Positions 8,408 to 16,400 of a stretch of DNA of 64,000 bases are shown one piece after another. This stretch comes from Segetibacter sp. (GTDB lineage: Bacteria; Bacteroidota; Bacteroidia; Chitinophagales; Chitinophagaceae). The translations under genes were made by a program, and so were the position numbers. Below the pieces are notes generated by a model, which was not told the origin of the DNA, did not search any database, and saw only the letters and a list, made by a program, of their open reading frames with translations. The stretch is taken from the NCBI GenBank assembly GCA_028288485.1, contig JAQBNO010000045.1, forward strand, positions 62,001 to 126,000, in the 5' to 3' direction. Every line of letters starts with the position of its first letter. Within the stretch, counting starts at the first letter, position 1.

Positions 8408-8911
8408 ATGAAAATAGCAGAATTCGAACATTTAAGCATCGAAAGGAAGAAGGCCCTTCTTACCCAATGCTGTGGTTCTGCTACATGGGTAAATAAAATG
8501 ATGGCCGAACCTCCTTTCAAAGACCTTGTTGACCTTGAAGAGACTGCAGAAGAAAAATGGCGGGAGTGCATAGAGCTGGATTGGCTGGAAGCATTTCAAC
8601 ATCATCCTAAAATTGGTGACATCAATTCCTTGAAAAAGAAATTCGCGAGTACCGCTCACCTTGCTTCAAATGAACAATCTTCAGTAAATATTGCATCAGA
8701 AAAAATACTGGAAGAACTGGCAAAAGGAAATGAAGCATATGAGAAAAAGTTCGGTTATATTTTTATAGTTTGCGCAACAGGTAAATCTGCGGAAGAGATG
8801 TTGAACATACTTCGTTCAAGATTACCTAACAGCGCCGCAGATGAAATAGAGATTGCTGCTGAAGAACAAATAAAGATCACGAAATTAAGGTTGGAAAAAC
8901 TTTTTGTATAA
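8408..8911 (+). CDS. uraD: 2-oxo-4-hydroxy-4-carboxy-5-ureidoimidazoline (OHCU) decarboxylase
   Basis: A 167-residue, all-helical UraD-family enzyme that decarboxylates OHCU to (S)-allantoin, the third step after uricase. The family signature is seen in 'FQHHPKIGD' with the catalytic His, followed by 'ASNEQSSVN' with the Ser-x-Glu-Gln motif, and 'KFGYIFIVCATGKSAEEML' in the C-terminal half. Length is normal for the stand-alone enzyme. It lies 135 bp before uraH on the same strand; the two are separate genes here, not the UraD-UraH fusion found in some bacteria. Confidence 0.93.
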   Translation: MKIAEFEHLSIERKKALLTQCCGSATWVNKMMAEPPFKDLVDLEETAEEKWRECIELDWLEAFQHHPKIGDINSLKKKFASTAHLASNEQSSVNIASEKILEELAKGNEAYEKKFGYIFIVCATGKSAEEMLNILRSRLPNSAADEIEIAAEEQIKITKLRLEKLFV

Positions 8912-9045
8912 GCGTGATGAGAGATATTCAATTACAAAACAGCAGTATAAAAACTAATGGCAAGTGCGTTAGAAATAACTGTTTTGCATACATTAAAATT
9001 ATCAGAGGGTAAATTAACCTGTAACAAGCTTTTAAAACGATTTGT

Positions 9046-9384
9046 ATGAGCCAGCTAACAACACATATTCTTGATACATCAAAAGGTAAGCCTGTAGCGG
9101 GTGTAAGGGTTTCAATATACCAGGGAGAAAATGATGAATGGACCGAACTTACGTGGGGAGTAACAAATCACAATGGAAGAATAACGGATTTGCTAAAAGA
9201 AGATCTTACGCTGCAGCGGGGGATTTATAAATTGCGTTTCGAGACAAAGGATTATTTCGACAAACATAAAACGCCTACTTTTTACCCATATGTTGAAATT
9301 ATTATTGATATTACAGGTGATGAACATTATCATATTCCATTGCTGATCAGTCCGTTTGGGTATACAACATATTTGGGATCGTAA
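9046..9384 (+). CDS. uraH: 5-hydroxyisourate hydrolase
   Basis: A 112-residue transthyretin-related protein that hydrolyses 5-hydroxyisourate to OHCU. The N-terminal 'LTTHILDTSKGKPVAGV' with catalytic His, the Arg of 'NHNGRITDL' and the late His of 'HYHIPLLISPFGY' are present. The C-terminal tetrapeptide, usually Tyr-Arg-Gly-Ser, reads Tyr-Leu-Gly-Ser here (codons TAT TTG GGA TCG TAA). The Arg of that signature is therefore replaced. Everything else, and the neighbour uraD, supports a working hydrolase. Confidence 0.92.
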   Translation: MSQLTTHILDTSKGKPVAGVRVSIYQGENDEWTELTWGVTNHNGRITDLLKEDLTLQRGIYKLRFETKDYFDKHKTPTFYPYVEIIIDITGDEHYHIPLLISPFGYTTYLGS

Positions 9385-9445
9385 TTAACCTCGTTGTTAT
9401 TTGCATTGCGTGTGAAGGGGCAGGCCGGTGTACGACAGGTCGTAT

Positions 9446-9490
9446 GTAGGGGCAGGTGGCGTTTAGGGAGAGGTCGCGACCCGTCCCTAC
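9446..9490. repeat. R5 palindromic repeat, copy 1
   Basis: Arms GTAGGGGCAGGT and ACCCGTCCCTAC are imperfect inverted repeats around a short centre. A second, shorter copy lies at 9657-9684. Confidence 0.55.
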
Positions 9491-9534
9491 CGAATGAAAA
9501 CAGTCGCAAGACGGTTTGCCGATGAACGGATTGC

Positions 9535-9650
9535 CACCCTTCGACAAGCTCAGGGGAAACTGCGGGATGCTATGAAAAACTGCGTGTCAACCGAGCGTGG
9601 CAACGATGATGCACCAATAACAAATGCCGGTACCAAAATTAAAAATACAA
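9535..9650 (+). repeat. R3 composite repeat, copy 3 (diverged)
   Basis: Starts with an R3 motif (ACCCTTCGACAAGCTCAGG), then after about 45 bp a segment GAGCGTGGCAACGATGATG and GCCGGTACCAAAATTAAAAA. The same order occurs at 30201-30451 and, inverted, at 49167-49328. Confidence 0.6.
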
Positions 9651-9656
9651 TTGTGT

Positions 9657-9684
9657 GTAGAGACAGATCAAGACCCGCCCCTAC
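9657..9684. repeat. R5 palindromic repeat, copy 2
   Basis: GTAGAGACAGATC and GACCCGCCCCTAC form an imperfect inverted repeat. The last A-rich bases lie shortly before the start of the next gene at 9708. Confidence 0.5.
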
Positions 9685-9707
9685 ATTAAAAAATACCTAT
9701 TTCATTG

Positions 9708-11141
9708 ATGAACCTTTCTATTAAAGACACCGAAAAAGATAACTTGCTCGAGACCCTAAGAATTGCCAACCTTACATTTCAGCAAACCTATCCTGGCGAC
9801 AAACCCGACAGGCAACCGGTTCATACGGTATATGGCGGCGCTAATCTTTTTAAGTCGGACACCTGCGTAAAAATGGGGGAGATAGCGTTGCAAAACCTGG
9901 AAACTTATGCGCCGGATTTTGTAACACTTGCCAAAGTATTACGGTTAAAAGGGCATGAACATTTGCCACATTCATTAAAAGATATTGAAACACTAACAAA
10001 TAAGATGGAGGCTTTGGATGAGGCGGACCGAAAAAAAGAACACGCCTGGCTATCTTATTCTGTCTATAAAAAGATCGTGAAAAAACTGCAGACTGAAGCG
10101 GTTGAAGACTTTCGTATCGACTTTGAAGATGGTTTTGGAAACAGGCCTGATGACGAAGAAGATGCAACAGCCCTACAAGCAGCAAATGAACTTGCTACCG
10201 GCATGCGAAATAAAACAATTTCGCCATTTACAGGCATTCGTATAAAACCTTTTACCGAGGATCTGAAATGTCGGGGCGTTCGAACATTAGACATTTTTCT
10301 TACCACATTGCTGCAACGAACCGCTGGAACTTTGCCGCCAAATTTTGTGGTAATGTTACCCAAAGTAACCATACCTGAGCAAATGATCACCTTGGTAAGG
10401 CTGTTCGAAATAATTGAAAAAGCCAACAAGCTGCTGCCGGGAACATTGCAAATGGAAACGATGGTTGAGGCAACCCAAATAATCATGGACGATGAAGGCC
10501 GGAACCCATTGCTGCGAATCATTAAAGCGAGTGAAGGACGGTGCATAGCCGCGCATTTCGGCACCTATGATTATACCGCTTCTGCAGGCATCACTGCAAA
10601 ATACCAAACCATGTCTCATCCTGTTTGCGACTTTGCTCATCACATGACCAAAGTTGCTTTAGGCGGAACCGGCATTTTTCTGTCTGACGGAGCAACCAAC
10701 GTTATGCCCGTCGGACCTCATCGTGGTGATGATCTTACTTACGAACAACAAAGGGAAAACCGAGAAGCTGTACATAATGGCTGGAGAAACGGTTTCAATC
10801 ATACCACTCATTCGCTCATTAATGGCCTGTACCAGGGCTGGGATTTGAACCCTGCACAATTACCCATGCGTTACGCGGCTACTTATAATTTCTTCTTAAG
10901 CAGTTATGAAGACGCAGTATTTCGGTTGAAAACTTTTGTTGACCGTGCTGCTATCTCAACCCTTACCGGTGATATTTTTGACGACGCTGCAACAGGTCAG
11001 GGTTTACTTAATTTCTTTCTTAAAGCAATGAACTGCGGAGCTATTACAGAGGAAGAAGCGTTAGCTACGGGACTTACATTAGATGAAATCAGAAGCCGTT
11101 CTTTCTATAAAATACTGGAGGGCAGGAGAGCAAAAAAGTAG
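9708..11141 (+). CDS. CitE/malate-synthase-like TIM-barrel protein (probably DUF6986)
   Basis: A 477-residue protein, taking the ATG at 9708 over the TTG at 9705. It has marks of the HpcH/HpaI-CitE-malate synthase superfamily: an acidic metal-site block 'DFRIDFEDGFGNRPDDEED' near residue 134, a substrate-binding Arg in 'GIRIKPF', 'TMVEATQIIMD', and 'AAHFGTYDYTAS' near 290. These enzymes join or split C-C bonds of acyl-CoA/oxoacids with Mg2+. I place it in the uncharacterised DUF6986 type, which I recall from purine gene sets. Position after uraH suggests it handles glyoxylate or another end product of urate breakdown. This substrate is inferred, not seen. Confidence 0.7.
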   Translation: MNLSIKDTEKDNLLETLRIANLTFQQTYPGDKPDRQPVHTVYGGANLFKSDTCVKMGEIALQNLETYAPDFVTLAKVLRLKGHEHLPHSLKDIETLTNKMEALDEADRKKEHAWLSYSVYKKIVKKLQTEAVEDFRIDFEDGFGNRPDDEEDATALQAANELATGMRNKTISPFTGIRIKPFTEDLKCRGVRTLDIFLTTLLQRTAGTLPPNFVVMLPKVTIPEQMITLVRLFEIIEKANKLLPGTLQMETMVEATQIIMDDEGRNPLLRIIKASEGRCIAAHFGTYDYTASAGITAKYQTMSHPVCDFAHHMTKVALGGTGIFLSDGATNVMPVGPHRGDDLTYEQQRENREAVHNGWRNGFNHTTHSLINGLYQGWDLNPAQLPMRYAATYNFFLSSYEDAVFRLKTFVDRAAISTLTGDIFDDAATGQGLLNFFLKAMNCGAITEEEALATGLTLDEIRSRSFYKILEGRRAKK

Positions 11142-11176
11142 TTAAAGTGAAAGGTAAAAAGCTTTAATCAAACACG

Positions 11177-12334
11177 TTATTCCTCTTCCCTGATCTTTGA
11201 AACCATCAGTATAATTACCGCTCCTAATAATGCAATTATTCCAAACGACCAGCGAAGGTTGAGAGCCTGGGCAACAAAACCAACAAGCGGCGGAACCATC
11301 AGAAAACCGATGTAACCAACCGTAGAAATAGATGCGAGAGCCTGGCCGCTACTCATTGTTTTTGATCTTCCCGCCAGGCTAAAAACAAGGGGGACGATGC
11401 ATGAAACGCCTAGTCCAACCATGGCAAATCCCACTGCTGCCGGAATAGGGTTGGGTAAAAGAACGGCAAGAAATAAACCTGTAAAAATTAGCCAGCCGCT
11501 CGCATTGAGAAGCTTTTTAATTCCGATCTTATTTACGAGTTTGTCGCCGGTAAACCTGCCAATCGTCATCATTACCATATAAATTACGAAAGCTGAAGTC
11601 GCAACCGGGTTTGAAGCATGAATTGCTTTTTGAAAATAGATCACGCTCCAGTCATACATCGTGTTTTCGCACGACATACAGCAGAAACAGATGATGGCAA
11701 ATTTCATCAGGTGTTTGTCGGGTAGGGAAAATATAGGTTTTTTACCCTGTTGAACAGGTTCCTGGTCAAGTGTATTGGAGTAAAAATATAAGGAAAGCAG
11801 CAGCAGGACCAGGCTTACTGCCAACAAGTGATAGCCAGGGGCTACATTGAAAGTTACCATCAGGTAACCGAAAGCAGCCCCGGCAAAACCTGCAAGGCTC
11901 CACATGCCGTGAAAGGTGGTCATGATTGATTTATCGTACAGTTGTTGTACTCCTACAGCCTGCGAATTAGCTGAAAGATTCATGAGGTTGCGGGTTGAGC
12001 CAAAACAAAAGAGGGCTGCGGCCAATTGCCAGGTTTGAGTTGCAAAGCCGGGAAAACACAGAACGAGGTTAAAAGCCGCCGCGCCTGTTATTAAAATTTT
12101 CCTGCTGTTGACCCGGCCCAATAAATAGCTGGTAAGCGGCATCGTGAGTAAGAGCCCTACCGGGGCAGCAAACAATACTGCACCCAGTTGTGCCTCGTTC
12201 AAATGCAATTGTTGTTGTATGGTAGGTATCCGCGAAGCCCATGAAGAGTAACCGAAACCGGAGATAAAGAAAAAAACAGTTAAAGCAATTCGTGATTTTG
12301 CTGGCGGGTTTACATTCAAAACAACTGTTTCCAT
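11177..12334 (-). CDS. MFS transporter (YbjJ-like)
   Basis: A 385-residue major facilitator protein with about 12 hydrophobic segments. The N-terminal half contains 'SSWASRIPTIQQQLHLNEAQLG', 'LLGRVNSRK' (the loop 2-3 motif) and 'TTFHGMWSLAGFAGAAFG', all typical of the YbjJ-like subgroup. The substrate is unknown for most of this subgroup. It converges on the purine cluster, ending 36 bp from the TIM-barrel gene. A link to purine uptake or export is possible but not shown; known urate/allantoin carriers are of other families. Confidence 0.85.
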   Translation of the reverse strand: METVVLNVNPPAKSRIALTVFFFISGFGYSSWASRIPTIQQQLHLNEAQLGAVLFAAPVGLLLTMPLTSYLLGRVNSRKILITGAAAFNLVLCFPGFATQTWQLAAALFCFGSTRNLMNLSANSQAVGVQQLYDKSIMTTFHGMWSLAGFAGAAFGYLMVTFNVAPGYHLLAVSLVLLLLSLYFYSNTLDQEPVQQGKKPIFSLPDKHLMKFAIICFCCMSCENTMYDWSVIYFQKAIHASNPVATSAFVIYMVMMTIGRFTGDKLVNKIGIKKLLNASGWLIFTGLFLAVLLPNPIPAAVGFAMVGLGVSCIVPLVFSLAGRSKTMSSGQALASISTVGYIGFLMVPPLVGFVAQALNLRWSFGIIALLGAVIILMVSKIREEE

Positions 12335-12668
12335 TCTACTATCTTATGAAATCTGCGAAAGTAAATATATTATCGCCTTCGGGCATTAATTATATTTAAA
12401 GAAACAATGCCTGGTGCGAGGCTTTTTTAAAACAGAAATAGGAAAAATCGGGTGTTTTTTATGATACTACAAGTAGCCGCGTTGCACAGGGACGATGCTA
12501 AATGGGAGTTTTGTTGCAGGGTGAAAACGGATAGCATGTTCAATAATAGTTCCTGTTATGGAAACTGAAATCTCGTGACAGGATCAAGGAAGATAGATAT
12601 AGCTGGAAACGGGAAATGGAAAATAGGAGGGAACTGTCTGCACCTTTATTACAGCACAGCTTGAGATG
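12335..12668. other. 334-bp spacer, no gene seen
   Basis: Between two minus-strand genes. No coding frame or terminator stands out. Around 12465-12515 a segment with TACAAGTAG, GCACAGGGACGATG resembles a heavily decayed R1 element, but the match is too weak to call. Confidence 0.4.
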
Positions 12669-13502
12669 TTATTTATAGCACAATATCACACTCTCGTTTT
12701 CCTGTATACCATTCACTTTAAATTGCTCAAGTTTTTGGGGAGATAACACATTCACCTGGAAACCGGCTGTTTTTAACCGCTTTGTATAATCGCTCAACGA
12801 ATAGATTCGCACGTGGTCTTTCTGGCCAAATAAGCGCTCCTGCTTTTTCGGGTCACGGATAAAAGGTTCTTCTATGGTAGTTGGAAGTCTTTCTGAATAA
12901 GGAACCTGCAGGATAGCTGTTCCGCCAGTCTTTAAAACCCGGTACATTTCATTCATTGCTTTTGCATCGTCGGGAATATGTTCCAGGACGTGGTTGGCGA
13001 TGATCATATCAAAGCTTTCATTATTGAAACGAAGATTTGTCGCATTTGCATACGAAATCGCGCTGTCGATGTTTCTGTAAAAGCCGGGCTCGAGGTCAAC
13101 GGTTGTAACCACCGTCTTACTTTTCAGGTAGTTGTACAAATGTTTTTCGGGCGAAAAGTGAAGAATTGTTTTATGTTCAATCGACAGCATATTTTGTATT
13201 ACTGCCAGCACGAGCCGCTCCCTGTTTTTACTCAGGCAATTGGGGCAGTATACGTTTTCACCATATCCTGCTATCACCTCGTTGATACCGATTGCACCCG
13301 AAGTTTCACTTGAGGGAAATTCGGGGACAAACTTTTGATAAGTAGCACCGCAAAAATTACAGCTAAATCCTTTGCCTTTATATCTTGAATAAAGCAACTT
13401 ATAATAATTATTGCTTGCAAAAGCGATAACACCCCGATAAAAGGCCTGCAACGGATGATAAAGCTTAAACTTTTTTAAGAACTTCTTCAGATGCTCTTTC
13501 AT
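12669..13502 (-). CDS. Class I SAM-dependent methyltransferase with N-terminal zinc ribbon
   Basis: 277 residues. The N-terminus has two CxxC pairs ('CNFCG' near 47 and 'CPNCLSKNRERL' near 84) that should bind zinc. The rest is a Methyltransf_11-type Rossmann fold: an early 'ILHFSPEKHL' in place of the usual motif I, an acidic end of strand 2 in 'VVTTVDLEPG', 'FDMIIANHVLEHIPDD' and 'RVLKTGGTAILQVPY'. The substrate is unknown; relatives often lie in glycan or surface-polymer gene groups. Its start overlaps the end of the upstream membrane protein gene by 4 bases, so the two are translationally coupled. Confidence 0.85.
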   Translation of the reverse strand: MKEHLKKFLKKFKLYHPLQAFYRGVIAFASNNYYKLLYSRYKGKGFSCNFCGATYQKFVPEFPSSETSGAIGINEVIAGYGENVYCPNCLSKNRERLVLAVIQNMLSIEHKTILHFSPEKHLYNYLKSKTVVTTVDLEPGFYRNIDSAISYANATNLRFNNESFDMIIANHVLEHIPDDAKAMNEMYRVLKTGGTAILQVPYSERLPTTIEEPFIRDPKKQERLFGQKDHVRIYSLSDYTKRLKTAGFQVNVLSPQKLEQFKVNGIQENESVILCYK

Positions 13503-14035
13503 TCGGATCCTCTCCTGTACTTATTAACACCCGAAATTTCCATCCTGCTAATTAATGCGTAGATCCGTAATCGGATGTATTGTTGTAAAAGGATAGGGTA
13601 AACATTGTAGAACACGTTATTAATTGTAATAATTACGGCCCATCCGGTTTGGTTATGTACAAGGGCATACCAGGTAGCCAACAAAAAAAATAATAGCAAG
13701 GCAGCGGGAAATTTCTCGAAAAAATAGGTTTTACTCAATTGTTTTTTCATTTCCTTTTTGCCATCCAACACTTTGTAACCGGGAAACTTTTTCCTGATCA
13801 ACCTGTATATTACAGGTCCATCCTGTGTGTATTTTTGAATAAGGCCGATCCCGATCTTTTTATAAAAACCTGCACTTCTGCCAATCACAAATCTATTAAA
13901 ATGGGAGTTTGGAAAGAAGTAAGGTAAAATACTTACTGCTGAAAAAAGATAAACGAGACTTACCGGTAGTGCCTGGAAGCAAAATATTACAACTGGCGTT
14001 AAATGTACTATCGACCATGCAATGTTTGGTAACAT
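13499..14035 (-). CDS. CrtO-like acyltransferase-type membrane protein
   Basis: About 178 residues from the ATG at 14035. The frame opens at a TTG at 14086, but 'MLPNIAWSIVHL' is the more natural start. Two hydrophobic segments near the N-terminus and two near the C-terminus are separated by a polar, basic region. The C-terminal block 'NVFYNVYPILLQQYIRLRI' resembles the glycosyl-4,4'-diaponeurosporenoate acyltransferase (CrtO) family, which acylates carotenoid glycosides; the 'YPxLLQ(R/Q)YxRxR' pattern is the main evidence. No carotenoid gene is near. Its substrate is unknown, and the coupled methyltransferase suggests a small lipid- or glycan-modifying unit. Confidence 0.6.
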   Translation of the reverse strand: MLPNIAWSIVHLTPVVIFCFQALPVSLVYLFSAVSILPYFFPNSHFNRFVIGRSAGFYKKIGIGLIQKYTQDGPVIYRLIRKKFPGYKVLDGKKEMKKQLSKTYFFEKFPAALLLFFLLATWYALVHNQTGWAVIITINNVFYNVYPILLQQYIRLRIYALISRMEISGVNKYRRGSE

Positions 14036-14244
14036 GTTATACCAACAAACATATTGCTCAATTTTTCTTGAATTGCCTGGGCGCAAGCATTCATTTGGTT
14101 AAAGTAAACCGGCAACTCGATGAAACCAATTTCGATTGTTTTCGTGTTTTTAATGACGTAGCTCTGTTATCCTGAACATCATTCCCTCAATGCGCATTTA
14201 CATCACGAAATGTCGCAATGGCCGGGTCAGAAATTATTGGGCTG

Positions 14245-14634
14245 TTATTTTCCTGCCCAATAATCTATCACCAAAACTTTGTCAAGATGAGGTGTCAGTA
14301 CATCAACAAAAGCTTTGTGTGAAGGATGCGGAAGGTATTCTTCACGGTCTTTTTCAGTTTCAAAGCTTACAAAAAAACAATGGGTAAATCCCTGGTTAAT
14401 ATTCTCCGGACTATTGTTAGTGCCCCATTCAAATCCTTTTACAGCCTTTATTTTTGATGGAAGTTCCCGGAAAGCATCTTCCACCTTTTTTACATCTGCA
14501 GGTGTGCTTGCATCTTTAAATTTCAGTAACACTACGTGTCTTAAAAGTTTACCTGGCATTTGTTTCGAGTTTTGTGCGTGCAAAATTGGTGCAATTGCAA
14601 CCAAAATCAATAAAAGGGCGAGTGCTTTTTTCAT
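14245..14634 (-). CDS. Secreted Dabb (stress-responsive alpha/beta-barrel) domain protein
   Basis: 129 residues with a clear signal peptide ('MKKALALLLILVAIAPILHAQ'). The mature part is a single Dabb domain: 'LRHVVLLKFKDASTPADVK', 'WGTNNSPENINQGFTHCFFV', 'HPSHKAFVDVLTPHLDKVLVIDY'. The His-rich edge residues typical of the ferredoxin-like dimer are present. Bacterial Dabb proteins include small oxygenase-like enzymes and proteins with no known function; export to the periplasm is common in Bacteroidota. Single gene, no operon partner. Confidence 0.9.
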   Translation of the reverse strand: MKKALALLLILVAIAPILHAQNSKQMPGKLLRHVVLLKFKDASTPADVKKVEDAFRELPSKIKAVKGFEWGTNNSPENINQGFTHCFFVSFETEKDREEYLPHPSHKAFVDVLTPHLDKVLVIDYWAGK

Positions 14635-14837
14635 TTATTATTTTTAGCGTACAAGATAGTAAAAGTTGGAGTTTCATTTTTACTTAACCTTTTCACTGGT
14701 GAAAAGCGATCACTGCAGGCATGGGAAAAGCTATATCATCAGTAGCGCATTCAATATTTAAAAACCTATAGTTAGCACGAAAATGCAAAAACAGTGTACA
14801 TTCAGTTATTAATTACAGGTGAATTAAACATCTTAAC

Positions 14838-15671
14838 ATGAAACCATTACTCACTGTTTGTTTGCTGATGATCTCCCTGGTTACGCTTGCCCAAAAGAAA
14901 TCAAACCGCGGTTGGGTAAAACTCTTTAACGGAAAGGATCTCAAAGACTGGAAAGTAAAAATTAAGGATCATCCCTTAAATGAAAATTTTGGAAATACTT
15001 TTCGCGTCGAAGATGGAGTGATGAAGGTGAGGTACGACCAGTATGATGATTTCAAAGAACAATACGGACATATTTTTTATAAGAAAAAATATTCAGCTTA
15101 TTTGCTGGTGGTAGAGTATCGTATGGTGGGAGAGCAGGTAAAGGGTGGTCCGGGTTGGGCTGTAAGGAACAGCGGGGCTATGCTCCATTGCCAGGCGCCC
15201 GAAACTATGTTCCTCGACCAGGATTTCCCGATAAGTATGGAGGACCAGTTGTTAGGAGGCAATGGTAAAGACGCAAGATCGACCTGTAACCTTTGTACCC
15301 CCGGCACCAACGTGTTTTTAAAGGGTAAACTTTTTACGCCTCACTGTGTTAATTCAACTTCCAAGACCTACCATGGGGAACAGTGGGTACACGCGGAAGC
15401 GCTGGTTTTAGGCGATTCTATTATTAAGCAAATCGTTGAAACCGATACTGTGATGGTATATGGAAAGCCTCAGTACGATGGTAGAGATAAGTGGGTAAAA
15501 AAATTAGGCTTGCAGGATGGCGCATTAATAAAAGAAGGCTATATTTCTTTGCAAAGCGAAAGCCATCCCTGTGAATTTAGAAAAGTGGAACTGTTTGACC
15601 TGGGGAAGTATTTAAATAAGCCTGAGAAATTAAACAAGATTTTGCAAACCCTGGCAGCACGAGACAAGTGA
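14838..15671 (+). CDS. Secreted DUF1080 (3-keto-disaccharide hydrolase-type) protein
   Basis: 277 residues with a signal peptide ending 'SLVTLAQ'. The mature protein is one DUF1080 beta-sandwich: the opening 'GWVKLFNGKDLKDWKVK', then 'FRVEDGVMKVRYD', 'YRMVGEQVKGGPGWAVRNSG', 'PISMEDQLLGG' and the closing 'YISLQSESHPCEFRKVELFDL'. DUF1080 proteins are concanavalin-like and include 3-keto-glucoside hydrolases acting on sugars outside the cell. Substrate unknown here. It stands alone, oppositely oriented to the Dabb gene, 200 bp away. Confidence 0.9.
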   Translation: MKPLLTVCLLMISLVTLAQKKSNRGWVKLFNGKDLKDWKVKIKDHPLNENFGNTFRVEDGVMKVRYDQYDDFKEQYGHIFYKKKYSAYLLVVEYRMVGEQVKGGPGWAVRNSGAMLHCQAPETMFLDQDFPISMEDQLLGGNGKDARSTCNLCTPGTNVFLKGKLFTPHCVNSTSKTYHGEQWVHAEALVLGDSIIKQIVETDTVMVYGKPQYDGRDKWVKKLGLQDGALIKEGYISLQSESHPCEFRKVELFDLGKYLNKPEKLNKILQTLAARDK

Positions 15672-15737
15672 ATACAATAAGGGTCCTCCGTCAATTCACT
15701 CCATTTGTAAAGGGTTTGGTATTTATGGTATAGGCTC

Positions 15738-15848
15738 CTATTTTTTGATGTTGCTCCAGTTGTCCCAATGGATCCTTTTGGTCATGTCATTCTTTTTCAA
15801 CAACTTGACTACAACGTAACCATTTTCCTTCAGCTTTCGTAGAAGAAG
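15738..15848 (-). pseudogene. Possible C-terminal fragment of a lost gene
   Basis: A start-less minus-strand frame of 36 residues has protein-like composition ('LRKLKENGYVVVKLLKKND' then 'RIHWDNWSNIKK' before TAG). It has no start codon or upstream continuation and its family is not recognised. It may be a remnant or chance. Confidence 0.2.
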
Positions 15849-15947
15849 TTACTGGTAAACTTAAATTATGCCGTTTGTGAAAGGTCAAAAGCGAAAGGTG
15901 AAAGTCTTCCTTCATTTGACTTTTGACGTTTCGCGTTTCACATGACT

Positions 15948-16400
15948 TTAATTATTGCCAGATTGTTTTTCATAATCCCTTCTATGCCCCGCATCAACAG
16001 CATAACAGCCTGAAATAATACTTAACTTATTCCCGGTAATTTGTATAAATACCTTAGTCGACTGGTCATCGTTGTCATAAATAATCCTGTTTCTAAATTC
16101 GCCTGCGGGTAAAACAAGGCATACACTCGCCTCAACTGTTGTATCACTTACGATAGAATAGGTTCCCCTTTTAACAAGTTGTCCGTCTGTGAAAGACTCG
16201 TAGTTCGAACCCGTGAATTTTAAGATATTGCCGTTTGCTGCCGGATAATCAGTGGCTGCCCTCATACCACCCGAACTTTGCCTTAATTCCCAACTGCCAA
16301 TGATACGCGTTTCAGCATTATTTGTTGAATTGTCTTTTCCGCACGCTGGAAAAAGACTGACTAACGATGCAAAAGCGATTATTGAAATGAGCCGTTTCAT
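15948..16400 (-). CDS. Small lipocalin-like lipoprotein
   Basis: 150 residues. The N-terminus 'MKRLISIIAFASLVSLFPAC' is a lipoprotein signal with the lipid Cys at 20. After a short linker the mature protein begins 'RIIGSWELRQSSGG', followed by 'GNILKFTGSNYESFTDGQLVKRGTYSI'. This pattern is common in small Bacteroidota lipocalin-like domains. Likely in the inner leaflet or periplasm-facing side of a membrane; function unknown. It stands alone. Confidence 0.75.
   Translation of the reverse strand: MKRLISIIAFASLVSLFPACGKDNSTNNAETRIIGSWELRQSSGGMRAATDYPAANGNILKFTGSNYESFTDGQLVKRGTYSIVSDTTVEASVCLVLPAGEFRNRIIYDNDDQSTKVFIQITGNKLSIISGCYAVDAGHRRDYEKQSGNN

Larger units (their letters stand above)
9385..9707. 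other. 323-bp spacer packed with repeats
   Basis: No gene is supported. The spacer holds two R5 palindromes (9446-9490 and 9657-9684) with an R3 composite element (9535-9650) between them. A small TACGAC/GTCGTA palindrome precedes the first R5 copy. Almost the whole spacer is explained by repeats. Confidence 0.6.

Noticed and set aside
10064-10564. 166-aa antisense ORF opposite the TIM-barrel gene
   Set aside because: It is a shadow of a well-supported gene on the other strand; no recognisable domain.
12465-12515. R1 copy upstream of the MFS gene
   Set aside because: Only scattered words match; too diverged to call.
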